Below are positions 56,346 through 64,000 of a stretch of DNA of 64,000 nt, piece by piece. Made by a program: the position numbers and the translations under genes. Below the pieces are notes generated by a model. It worked only from the letters and a program-made list of their open reading frames with translations. It had not been told where the DNA came from and did no database searches. Numbering within the stretch: position 1 is the stretch's first letter; each line of letters begins with the position of its first letter. The stretch comes from an uncultured Pelagibacteraceae bacterium (lineage in GTDB: Bacteria > Pseudomonadota > Alphaproteobacteria > Pelagibacterales > Pelagibacteraceae), in contig CACCFT010000002.1 in NCBI GenBank assembly GCA_902545405.1, positions 1 to 64,000 of the forward strand. The letters run 5' to 3'.

Positions 56346-56591
56346 ATGAACATCCAAGAACTAAAAGAAAAAATACTTTATATTTTTTCTAACGAACTCA
56401 GTAAAAAATTTAAAATTTACTTTACGCTAAGTTTGGGATGGGTAATATTAATAGGATATTTAACTTGGTGGAACGGTTTAAAAAGCCCACTTTTAGATAA
56501 AAGTTTTAGATGGGATGAATGGTTTTGGTTTGGAGTAGTTCCAGCTTTTTCACCTTACATTTTTTATTTAATTTGGAAAAAAAAAGATTAA
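56346..56591 (+). CDS. Small membrane protein of unknown function
   Basis: 81 aa with two hydrophobic segments (about residues 25-42 and 59-76) separated by a Trp-rich loop (KSFRWDEWFWFGV). No family recognised. Four bases after the second pilin, so probably in its transcript, and 66 bp before the Amt-phosphatase gene. Confidence 0.6.
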   Translation: MNIQELKEKILYIFSNELSKKFKIYFTLSLGWVILIGYLTWWNGLKSPLLDKSFRWDEWFWFGVVPAFSPYIFYLIWKKKD

Positions 56592-56647
56592 CTAAACCTA
56601 TTTTGACCATCTATTATCTTTGATGAGTGAAAATTTGATAATAACTT

Positions 56648-56654
56648 AGGGAGG
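56648..56654 (+). promoter_or_regulatory. Strong Shine-Dalgarno before the first Amt-PP2C gene
   Basis: AGGGAGG ending three bases before the ATG at 56658, one of the best ribosome sites in the window. Suggests high translation of the fusion, as expected for an ammonium transporter in a nutrient-limited cell. Confidence 0.6.
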
Positions 56655-56657
56655 AAA

Positions 56658-58808
56658 ATGGAGAATATAGATTTGGAGTCAGTAAAATCATTTGTAGATA
56701 CTCTTTGGGTTATAGATTGTGCAATTCTTGTATTCATAATGCAAGCTGGTTTTATGTGCATGGAAACAGGTTTATCAAGACATAAAAATAGTATTAATGT
56801 TGCTTTAAAAAACGCTGCTGACTTTGGTCTTGCAGTTGTAATTTTTTGGCTATTTGGTTTTGGCCTGATGTTTGGAAAGAGTTTCAACGGTTATTTCGGG
56901 ACTGATTTGTTCTTTTTTAAAACTGATCAGGCCGAATATATGACTTATTTTGTATTTCAGGCGATGTTCGTTGCAACAGCAGCAACAATTGTATCAGGAG
57001 CAGTTGCGGAGAGAATGAAATTTAATGGATATTTAATAATTACAATTATTGCTACCGGAATTATATATCCAATTGTTGGTCATTGGGCGTGGTCTTCGAG
57101 TTATCTAAATAATATCGATGCAACAAGGCAATTACTTGCTGTTACAGGCCAAGTTAAAACAACTGGATGGCTGACAGATATAGGATTCGTTGATTTTGCA
57201 GGAAGCACAATAGTTCATTCTGTTGGAGGATGGATTGCACTATCTGCTGTTTTAATTTTAGGTCCAAGAATAGGAAAATATTCAGATGCAAATAAAGGAA
57301 AATTTACAGGATCAAGTTTCCCTTTAGCAGTTTTGGGAACTTTAATTTTATGGTTTGGTTGGTTTGGTTTTAATGGTGGAAGTAATGGAGCTATGGATGA
57401 GGCAGTTCCTCTAATTTTAATAAATACATTTCTTGCTGCTTCTTTTGGTTTACTAACAGGCCTTGGAATTTCATTTGCCTTGTTTAAAAAACCAGATCCT
57501 TATTATGTAATCCTTGGACCACTCGCAGGTTTAGTTGCAATCACGGCAGGATGTAATTCAATGACATCAGTGACTTCGATCTTTGTTGGAATTATAGGAG
57601 CGGTAGTTGCAATTTTTGTAAATGAATTTTTAAATAAATTTGAAATAGATGATGTTGTTGGAGCAGTACCTGTTCATTTGGCAGCAGGGGTCTGGGGCAC
57701 TATTGCTGTAGGATTATTTAGTGATCTTGAAATACTTGGAACAGGATTAACCAGACTAGAACAAATCACAGCACAATTTATCGGAATTGTTTCAATTGGC
57801 GCATTCTCATTTTTTGGATCATATATTTTATTGAAGATTTTAAATTATGTTTATCCATTAAGAGTAAGTCCTTTGCATGAAGAGTTAGGCTTGAATATTG
57901 CTGAGCATAATGCAACTTCTGTAGAACATGATTTGATTACAATTTTAGAAAAACAGTCTGAGTCCGGTGACTTGACTATTAGAGGTCCACAAGATCCATT
58001 CACTGCAGGAGGTGTAATTGGACTTTATTATAACAGATTGATGAGCAAATTAGAAACTAGTGAAGCTGAAAAGAAAGTATGGAGAGATAGAATATCAAAT
58101 GAGGTAAAACTTGCGGTAAAAGTTCAAGAAAATTTCTTACCAAAAAGAAACTTGGGAAATTATCCTGTACATGGAATAAATATTGCGGCTAGAGAAGTTT
58201 CGGGAGACTTCTTTAGTTTTTATCCTCACAATGATAGCGTTTACTTTATTATCGCAGATGTTGCGGGTAAAGGAATTCATGCTGGAATGGTAATGGCAAA
58301 AGCATCAACTCTTTTTGAAATAATGTCTAGAGACCAAGTAGATCCAGATGAAATGATGTTTCATATGAATAATGATCTGTTTTTAACTAAAACCGGCGGC
58401 ATGTTTGTTACTAGTATATTAGGAGAATATAATATGAGGACAGATGAATTAAGATGGGTAAATGGAGGTCATCAGCCAGCTATAATTAGATCATCATCAG
58501 GAAATTATGAGCAATTTGAGAGCAATTCTCCACCTATGGGAGTAATACTTCAAAAAGATAAATCGATTTATAAAACTCACAAAGTTAAGCTAGAAAATAA
58601 CAGGTTTTGCGCTTTCACTGATGGTTTATCCGAAAGCTTAAATAGCTCAGGTGAGGAAATAGGAATAGATGGATCAATTCAAATAATTGAGAAAAACTTC
58701 AATAAGGATATAAAAAAACAACTAAACGAAATCACAAAAGAAGTACTGAAAGCTGCAGGTGAAAATAAATTAAGTGATGATTTAACGTTAATTTCGATTG
58801 GAAAATAA
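56658..58808 (+). CDS. Ammonium transporter fused to SpoIIE-type PP2C phosphatase (copy 1)
   Basis: 716 aa. Residues about 10-405 are an 11-helix Amt channel with the pore residues in place: Phe100/Phe104 (FQAMF), Trp143/145 (GHWAW), twin histidines His187 (STIVHSVGG) and His340 (VPVHLAAG), and GWFGFNGG. A conserved Amt tail (EELGLNIAEHN) leads into a linker QDPFTAGGVIGLYYNRLMSKLE and a coiled helix (455-490). Residues about 495-716 are a SpoIIE/RsbU PP2C domain with SGDF (Asp517), ADVAGKG (Asp534), TDGLSE (Asp655) and DDLT (Asp708). The product likely moves or senses ammonium and dephosphorylates a phospho-serine target, probably the nearby STAS protein; the coupling is inferred. Confidence 0.93.
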   Translation: MENIDLESVKSFVDTLWVIDCAILVFIMQAGFMCMETGLSRHKNSINVALKNAADFGLAVVIFWLFGFGLMFGKSFNGYFGTDLFFFKTDQAEYMTYFVFQAMFVATAATIVSGAVAERMKFNGYLIITIIATGIIYPIVGHWAWSSSYLNNIDATRQLLAVTGQVKTTGWLTDIGFVDFAGSTIVHSVGGWIALSAVLILGPRIGKYSDANKGKFTGSSFPLAVLGTLILWFGWFGFNGGSNGAMDEAVPLILINTFLAASFGLLTGLGISFALFKKPDPYYVILGPLAGLVAITAGCNSMTSVTSIFVGIIGAVVAIFVNEFLNKFEIDDVVGAVPVHLAAGVWGTIAVGLFSDLEILGTGLTRLEQITAQFIGIVSIGAFSFFGSYILLKILNYVYPLRVSPLHEELGLNIAEHNATSVEHDLITILEKQSESGDLTIRGPQDPFTAGGVIGLYYNRLMSKLETSEAEKKVWRDRISNEVKLAVKVQENFLPKRNLGNYPVHGINIAAREVSGDFFSFYPHNDSVYFIIADVAGKGIHAGMVMAKASTLFEIMSRDQVDPDEMMFHMNNDLFLTKTGGMFVTSILGEYNMRTDELRWVNGGHQPAIIRSSSGNYEQFESNSPPMGVILQKDKSIYKTHKVKLENNRFCAFTDGLSESLNSSGEEIGIDGSIQIIEKNFNKDIKKQLNEITKEVLKAAGENKLSDDLTLISIGK

Positions 58809-58887
58809 TATTTCCCCATTTTGATCTAATTTATTTTGTATGTTTTTTGTATAAATGATACGATTTATATAAAACAATAAGGAAATT

Positions 58888-59217
58888 ATGTTTAAAAAAA
58901 TAGTCTTAACTATAGGTTTTCTATTATTTAGCACTAATTTATTTGCAGCCCAAACGCAAATCGCACAAGTAAATGGTATGATATGTATCAAGTGTCAAAA
59001 AATGGTCACTGAAGCATTACAAAAGGCTTGTCCTGATGCTACAGTTAATGTTTCTTGGCCAGAAGGGGTTGCGGTATCTACTTTTGCAGATAAATCAAAT
59101 TTATCTGAGGATGAATATAAAAATGCAATTTTAGGTACTGGATTTGAAGTAGTTAAAGTAATTAGTGTTGATGGCATAATTACAGACGCTGAAGAAGCAA
59201 GAAAACTTATAGATTAA
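58888..59217 (+). CDS. Exported heavy-metal-associated (HMA) domain protein
   Basis: 109 aa: signal peptide (MFKKIVLTIGFLLFSTNLFA), then an HMA-like fold with the metal motif MICIKC (Cys33 and Cys36), a third cysteine at 48, and GTGFEVVKVISVDG. HMA domains bind Cu(I), Hg or similar soft metals. Periplasmic location is predicted. It has an AAGGAA ribosome site and is only 10 bp before the second Amt-PP2C gene, so the two form an operon. Why a metal-binding protein sits between ammonium transporters is not explained. Confidence 0.82.
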   Translation: MFKKIVLTIGFLLFSTNLFAAQTQIAQVNGMICIKCQKMVTEALQKACPDATVNVSWPEGVAVSTFADKSNLSEDEYKNAILGTGFEVVKVISVDGIITDAEEARKLID

Positions 59218-59227
59218 AAAAAATTTT

Positions 59228-61465
59228 ATGACTGTAGCTGAACTCCAAATTTTGGTTGATAAGCTACAGTCTAAAATAAGTCAGTTAGAGCTCACAAGCA
59301 AAGGAGCAATCAAAGCAACAGAGTTTAGATTAGAAGCTGTACTACAAGCGAATTTAGATACGTTTTGGTTGTTAATTTGCGCGATTTTAGTTTTCTTGAT
59401 GCAGGCTGGATTTATGTGTTTAGAATCTGGTTTATCAAGAAGTAAGAATAGTATTAACGTTGCTCTTAAAAATATTACAGATTTTGGAATAGCCGTTGTT
59501 ACTTTTTGGGCTTTTGGTTTTGCATTGATGTATGGAACCAGTGTGATGGGTTTGTTTGGTAATAAATTTTATTTTTTTACAACCAAGGTTGCTGGTTATC
59601 AAACATATTTTGTATTTCAGGCAATGTTTGTTGCAACAGCAGCAACTATCATATCTGGAGCTGTTGCTGAGAGGCTTAGATTTTTCTCATACGTAATAAT
59701 TACTTTTATAACCTCAGGAATTTTATACCCTATAGTAGGCCATTGGGCGTGGGCTTTTGATTTTACGAATCCAACAGTAAAATTTGGTTGGCTAGGTAAG
59801 ATGGGTTATTTAGATTTTGCAGGTGCATCTGTTGTTCATTCTGTTGGAGGTTGGGTGGCATTAGCAATATTACTCATTATTGGAAGCAGAACAGGTAGAT
59901 TTAGAAAAGATAAAGATAAAAAATTGTTTCAAGGAAGTAATACACCAATTGCTGCTCTTGGCGCTTTAATTTTATGGTTCGGCTGGTTTGGATTTAATGG
60001 TGGCGCAAATGGAGCAATGGATTTAAAAATTCCATTGATATTAATTAATACCTTTTTATCAGCATCATTTGGTTTAATCTTTTCAAGTGCAATGGGTATT
60101 ATCGTAATGAAAAAACCAGAGCCATTATTTATGATTACAGGTCCTTTGGCTGGTTTAGTTTCAATTACAGCAAGTTGCGCTTATGTTAATCCATCAGAGG
60201 CAATATATATTGGAGCAATTGGAGGAATTTTATCAGGCTCAACAATTATTTTATTAGAAAAATTAAAAATTGATGATGTTGTTAGCGCTATACCTGTTCA
60301 TCTAGTAGGAGGTATGTGGGGAACTATATCAGTTGCGATATTTGGTGATTTCGAAATGATGGGATTAGATAAAACAAGATTAGAACAATTAACAATTCAA
60401 ATCATAGGAACATTTAGCATTGGTGGATTTTGCTTTTTTGCTTCATACATAATTTTTAAATCTATAAATTATATTTATCCACTTCGAGTAGGTAAAATCC
60501 AAGAGGAGCTTGGTTTAAATATATCAGAACACAACGCATCAACAGATACTCACGAATTACTCGAAGTACTAACTAATCAAGCAAAAACCGAGGATTATTC
60601 ATTAAGAGCTCCCCAAGATCCATTTACTGATAGTGGTATTATTGGTACCCAATACAATTTTTTGATGGAAAAATTAGAACAAAGTGAAAAACAAAAAAAT
60701 AAATGGAAAAACCGAGTTTCATCTGAAATTAAATTAGCAATGAATGTGCAGAGACGTTTAATGCCAAATAGAGATTTGTCTAATTATCCAATTTATGGAC
60801 TAAATATTCCAGCCAGAGAAATTTCAGGAGATTTTTACGATTTTTATTTACATGATGAACTTGTTTACTTCACATTGTCAGATGTTTCTGGCAAAGGAGT
60901 TAATGCTGGTATGGTTATGGCTAAGGCAATTACTTTATTTAAAATTTTTTCTAGATTAAAATTTAAACCTAATGAAATCCTACTTGAAATGAACAATGAT
61001 TTAAATGAAACTAATCCGCCAGGCACTTTTATAACCTCAATAGTCGGATGCTATAATATTAAAACAGACATTATTGAAATTGCAAATGCAGGTCATCAAC
61101 CAGCATTGTTGAGAAAAGGAAAGGATTTTATTGAATATTCATCTTCTTCTACTCCTCTTGCAATAGCCAAACATAAAAATGAAAATGTTTATAAGCTAGA
61201 TACTTTTAAATTAGATGGAGGAAGAATATATTGTTTTACTGATGGTTTTTCAGAATGTATGGACGAAAATAAAAACGAAATAGGTATTGATGGAGTTAAG
61301 AAACTTTTACTTAACCATCAAAATTCTTCTTTACAAAAAGAACTTGAAAATTCTACAGAGGAAATAAGACTTAAAAGTCTCAAAAAAGATTACAAAGAGA
61401 CTGGTATAAAAGCAAATAACGATATACTTGATGATGATTTAACTATTATCGGAATTGGGCATTGA
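59228..61465 (+). CDS. Ammonium transporter fused to SpoIIE-type PP2C phosphatase (copy 2)
   Basis: 745-aa paralogue of the gene at 56658. It carries an extra N-terminal helix of about 40 residues (VAELQILVDKLQSKISQLEL) before the Amt domain. Pore residues are kept: Phe130/Phe134, GHWAW, His204 (SVVHSVGG) and His358 (IPVHLVGG). The linker QDPFTDSGIIGTQYNFLMEKLE is conserved, followed by the PP2C domain with SGDF (Asp535), SDVSGKG (Asp552), TDGFSE (Asp672) and DDDLT (Asp737). The C-terminus has an insertion of about 16 residues before DDDLT. Clear divergence between the copies suggests different affinities or partners. Confidence 0.92.
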   Translation: MTVAELQILVDKLQSKISQLELTSKGAIKATEFRLEAVLQANLDTFWLLICAILVFLMQAGFMCLESGLSRSKNSINVALKNITDFGIAVVTFWAFGFALMYGTSVMGLFGNKFYFFTTKVAGYQTYFVFQAMFVATAATIISGAVAERLRFFSYVIITFITSGILYPIVGHWAWAFDFTNPTVKFGWLGKMGYLDFAGASVVHSVGGWVALAILLIIGSRTGRFRKDKDKKLFQGSNTPIAALGALILWFGWFGFNGGANGAMDLKIPLILINTFLSASFGLIFSSAMGIIVMKKPEPLFMITGPLAGLVSITASCAYVNPSEAIYIGAIGGILSGSTIILLEKLKIDDVVSAIPVHLVGGMWGTISVAIFGDFEMMGLDKTRLEQLTIQIIGTFSIGGFCFFASYIIFKSINYIYPLRVGKIQEELGLNISEHNASTDTHELLEVLTNQAKTEDYSLRAPQDPFTDSGIIGTQYNFLMEKLEQSEKQKNKWKNRVSSEIKLAMNVQRRLMPNRDLSNYPIYGLNIPAREISGDFYDFYLHDELVYFTLSDVSGKGVNAGMVMAKAITLFKIFSRLKFKPNEILLEMNNDLNETNPPGTFITSIVGCYNIKTDIIEIANAGHQPALLRKGKDFIEYSSSSTPLAIAKHKNENVYKLDTFKLDGGRIYCFTDGFSECMDENKNEIGIDGVKKLLLNHQNSSLQKELENSTEEIRLKSLKKDYKETGIKANNDILDDDLTIIGIGH

Positions 61466-61592
61466 AATTATAAAGCAAAATTTTAATACAGATCTTAACA
61501 AACAATTATCAGATATATCAAATATGGTAATTAATACTGCTGTGGATAATTAGCTAAGTGACGACATTACCCTAATTTCTATAGGCAATTAG
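61464..61592 (+). pseudogene. Remnant 3' end of a third Amt-PP2C paralogue
   Basis: Read from 61464, the DNA translates EIIKQNFNTDLNKQLSDI, ten further residues and an in-frame TAG (61551-61553), then LSDDITLISIGN and a stop at 61592. It aligns without gaps over 42 positions to the last 42 residues of the first Amt-PP2C protein (QIIEKNFNKDIKKQLNEI...LSDDLTLISIGK), about 23 identical by eye. No start or upstream part of a PP2C domain remains; the fragment begins exactly at the stop codon of copy 2 in another frame. It looks like the tail left after deletion or recombination of a tandem third copy. Confidence 0.8.
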
Positions 61593-61664
61593 GAATTTAA
61601 GTAAAATAAACCCGCGATCAAATATCATATATAATAAGCATTTCTAAGAAATTATATTTCTAAT

Positions 61665-62906
61665 GTGGATGAAAAAAATCAAAAAATAGGAATTATTGGT
61701 GCAGGCATTCAAGGTGTTTGCAACGCTTTATTTTTGCAAAAAAAAGGTTTTCAGGTAACACTTTTTGACAGAGAAGAGCCTGGTAGTGCAGCATCATATG
61801 GAAATGCTGGTCACTTTTCTCCTTATGCGTCCGTTCCTTTAAACAGACCAGATGTAATAGCAGACGTTCCTTCAATGTTAATTAGTTCAAGAGGACCTCT
61901 AGCTTTAAAATGGAACTATGTACCGAAAATGATTCCTTGGTTTGCAAGATTTATTTTAAATTGCAGGGAAGAAAAAATGATGCACACAGCTAAAAATATG
62001 CATCAAATTTTAGATCAATCATTACCAGCTTTTGACGAATTATTTGATGAAATTAATCTGGATGGGTTAGTTGAAAATAATGGAATTCTTTATGTTTGGA
62101 CTGATCAAAATATGAAGAGTAGAGAACTAGAAATTAGAATTAGAGATCAATTGGGAGTAAAACAACAGTTAGTTAATAAAAAAGAAATTCATGATTTAGA
62201 GCCAAACTTAAAACCATTTTATCATGGTGGTGTATTTTATGATTATGCAAGGCATGCAAGGAATCCGAGAAAAATTTTAATAAAGTTGTTTGAAAATTTT
62301 GTAAATAAAGGTGGAAAATTTTTAAAATTAAATATTCAAGATATAGATTTTGATGAAGAAAAACCTGTATTGAGAACAGAAACGCAAAGATTTATTTTTG
62401 ATAGACTTGTAATTGCATGTGGAGCATTTTCAAAAAGATTAACTGATAAATTACATGAAAATATTCCTTTAGATACAGAAAGAGGATACCATGTTCACTT
62501 CAAAGATTATGATCATTTAATTTCAAGACCAATTGTTTATGCAAATAGAGGTTTTGGAATGACTCCAATGGAACAGGGTTTACGTGTTGTTGGTACAGTA
62601 GAATTTGGAGGTTTAGAAAACTCCCCATCTAAGTCTAGAATAAAAAACTTGATATTAAACGCAAAAGATATGCTAGATGGTTTACCAGAGCATAAAGATG
62701 AGTGGCTTGGATTTAGACCCACATTACCAGATTTTCTCCCAGTTCTAGGTCCTTCAAAAAACTATAAAAATGTTTTTTATTCTTTTGGTCATCATCATTT
62801 AGGTTGGACGCTTGGTGCAATATCAGGAAAAATCATATCTAAAATGATTTCAGGTGAGAATACTAACTTAGATCTGCAACCATACAGTTCAATAAGGTTT
62901 AGTTAA
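61665..62906 (+). CDS. FAD-dependent amino acid dehydrogenase (DadA-like)
   Basis: 413-aa DAO-family flavoprotein starting at GTG. The Rossmann motif GIIGAGIQGVCNALFLQKKGFQVTLFD (residues 9-35), EPGSAASYGNAGHFSPYA, and the C-terminal FYSFGHHHLGWTLGAISGKIISKMI match D-amino acid dehydrogenases and related oxidases. It probably deaminates D-amino acids or a related amine, releasing ammonium. Exact substrate unknown. It is followed 27 bp later by an EamA transporter. Confidence 0.85.
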   Translation: MDEKNQKIGIIGAGIQGVCNALFLQKKGFQVTLFDREEPGSAASYGNAGHFSPYASVPLNRPDVIADVPSMLISSRGPLALKWNYVPKMIPWFARFILNCREEKMMHTAKNMHQILDQSLPAFDELFDEINLDGLVENNGILYVWTDQNMKSRELEIRIRDQLGVKQQLVNKKEIHDLEPNLKPFYHGGVFYDYARHARNPRKILIKLFENFVNKGGKFLKLNIQDIDFDEEKPVLRTETQRFIFDRLVIACGAFSKRLTDKLHENIPLDTERGYHVHFKDYDHLISRPIVYANRGFGMTPMEQGLRVVGTVEFGGLENSPSKSRIKNLILNAKDMLDGLPEHKDEWLGFRPTLPDFLPVLGPSKNYKNVFYSFGHHHLGWTLGAISGKIISKMISGENTNLDLQPYSSIRFS

Positions 62907-62933
62907 AAGTAATCTTTTATAGTACTCTATTTA

Positions 62934-63839
62934 ATGCTTGAAAATAAAAGTAATATCATAATTGCATCTATTTTGCTTTTTCTAGCAGCCCTGTTTTGGT
63001 CAGGAAATTTTATTGTTGGAAAGATAGCAGGTTTAAATGAAATACCTCCAATATCATTAAATATATTAAGGTGGTCACTGGCGTTTCTAATTTTACTACC
63101 TTTCACTTACAAAGAGATGCTTGAAAAAAAAGAATTAATTTTTAAAAACATTTATCTTTTATGTTTTTTAGGGATAACAGCAGTCAGTATTTTTAATTCG
63201 GCTCTTTTTTATTCTTTAAAAACTACACAAGTAATTACGGGTGTACTTATGATCTCAACTGTTCCAGTTATGATTATTTTATTTTCAATTATTTTAAAAA
63301 TAGAAAAAACAAATACCTTTCAAGTTTTGGGAGTAATATTTTCTTTACTAGGTGTATTATTTATAATTTCAAAAGCAGATTTTGAAGTCTTTAAAAATTT
63401 AGCTTTTGAAAAAGGAGATTTATTTGCATTATTTGCAATGATATCTTGGTCACTTTATTCTGCTCTTTTAAAGAAAAAAAATTATGGATTATCTCCAATA
63501 ACTTTACTTCAAGTTGTTATTGGTTTTGGTGTAATATTTCTTATTCCAATGTATGCAATAGATTATATTTACATTGGTAATCGAATTATAATTAATACAA
63601 ATTTTATTCTTGTTTTATCTTATGTGGTTTTGTTACCTGGAATAATTTCTTTTTTTTTCTGGATAAAAGGTGTTGCTTTAATAGGCGCTAATAGAGCAGG
63701 AATTTATTTACATTTAATGCCAATTCTTGCAGCAATTCTTGCAATGATAATATTTGATGAAGTATTACTATTTTATCATTATATCGGTGGAATATTTATT
63801 ATTTCAGGGATATTACTTTCAAACAAAAAAAATGCTTAA
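62934..63839 (+). CDS. EamA/DMT-family transporter
   Basis: 301-aa drug/metabolite-type transporter with ten predicted membrane helices in two EamA repeats (ALFWSGNFIVGKIAG in the first, ALFAMISWSLYSALLKKKN in the second). Members export or import amino acids and other small molecules; no substrate can be read here. Neighbouring amino acid dehydrogenase and hydroxyacid dehydrogenase genes suggest amino or keto acid metabolism. Overlaps the next gene by 8 bp. Confidence 0.88.
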   Translation: MLENKSNIIIASILLFLAALFWSGNFIVGKIAGLNEIPPISLNILRWSLAFLILLPFTYKEMLEKKELIFKNIYLLCFLGITAVSIFNSALFYSLKTTQVITGVLMISTVPVMIILFSIILKIEKTNTFQVLGVIFSLLGVLFIISKADFEVFKNLAFEKGDLFALFAMISWSLYSALLKKKNYGLSPITLLQVVIGFGVIFLIPMYAIDYIYIGNRIIINTNFILVLSYVVLLPGIISFFFWIKGVALIGANRAGIYLHLMPILAAILAMIIFDEVLLFYHYIGGIFIISGILLSNKKNA

Positions 63840-64000
63840 AGTAGCTATACTCGACGATTATCAAAATATTGCAAAAGATTTTATTGATCTTAAAAAATTA
63901 TCTTCAAAATATGAATTTCAGGTATTCAATGAGCCATTTGAAAACGAGGATGATGTAATTGAAAAATTAAAAGAATTTGAAGTACTTTTTATAATGAGAG
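63832..64000 (+). CDS. D-isomer 2-hydroxyacid dehydrogenase, N-terminal part (cut by window end)
   Basis: The first 56 codons of an open frame that runs off the window, beginning MLKVAILDDYQNIAKDF and continuing with FEVLFIMR. This opening matches the catalytic domain of D-2-hydroxyacid dehydrogenases of the SerA-like NAD-binding group. The ATG overlaps the EamA stop by 8 bp, so it is co-transcribed. Only the N-terminal subdomain is visible, so the exact substrate cannot be called. Confidence 0.7.
   Translation, partial: MLKVAILDDYQNIAKDFIDLKKLSSKYEFQVFNEPFENEDDVIEKLKEFEVLFIMR

Overview
This window reads as a piece of a very AT-rich, tightly packed alphaproteobacterial chromosome of the SAR11 / Pelagibacterales type. 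The evidence is the base composition, gene gaps that are mostly under 50 bp with many 1-20 bp overlaps, a circularly permuted two-piece tmRNA of the alphaproteobacterial kind, thyX as thymidylate synthase, pyruvate phosphate dikinase, and the hflKC-DUF2065-degP-miaA-ilvBH order. The species assignment is inference. I see no insertion sequence, prophage, CRISPR array or rRNA.

Layout. Positions 1-13.4 kb hold core metabolism: isoprenoid precursors (ispA end, dxs, ispB), chorismate synthase, PLP oxidase, an S49 peptidase, glyQS, ppdK, nadC and nadA. Around 13.5-13.8 kb lie tRNA-Leu(GAG) and, facing it on the minus strand, a permuted ssrA whose tag reads ANESYALAA. Positions 13.9-25.2 kb carry thyX, an Mrp-type Fe-S carrier, membrane protein quality control (hflK, hflC, degP), miaA and branched-chain amino acid synthesis (ilvB, ilvH, ilvC, leuA). 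Positions 25.2-30.7 kb are the rod-shape cluster mreBCD-mrdA-rodA. A GAF-PP2C phosphatase, prepilin peptidase and a MoxR/DUF58/transglutaminase trio follow.

From 36.6 to 56.6 kb the window is dominated by a type IV pilus. A minus-strand operon encodes a retraction-type ATPase, minor pilins (FimU/PilV/PilW/PilX-like), an unknown exported protein, a large PilY1-like adhesin with a beta-propeller inserted into its VWA domain, and an autotransporter-like outer membrane protein. A divergent plus-strand operon encodes a PilM-PilN fusion, PilO, PilP, a lipoprotein secretin, PilB and PilC, in an order close to MSHA pilus loci. Two type IV pilins follow. Between pilC and the pilins sit an RsbV-like STAS protein and an RsbW-like kinase.

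Directly downstream of the pilins (56.6-61.6 kb) are two genes that each fuse an apparently intact Amt ammonium channel to a SpoIIE/RsbU-type PP2C phosphatase. They are separated by a small exported heavy-metal-binding protein and followed by the decayed tail of a third paralogue. This is the most interesting part. The gene set suggests that ammonium sensed or carried by Amt is passed through PP2C dephosphorylation of the STAS protein to RsbW, possibly controlling the neighbouring pilus. The pieces are visible in the sequence; their wiring is inference. The window closes with a FAD-dependent amino acid dehydrogenase, an EamA transporter and the start of a 2-hydroxyacid dehydrogenase.
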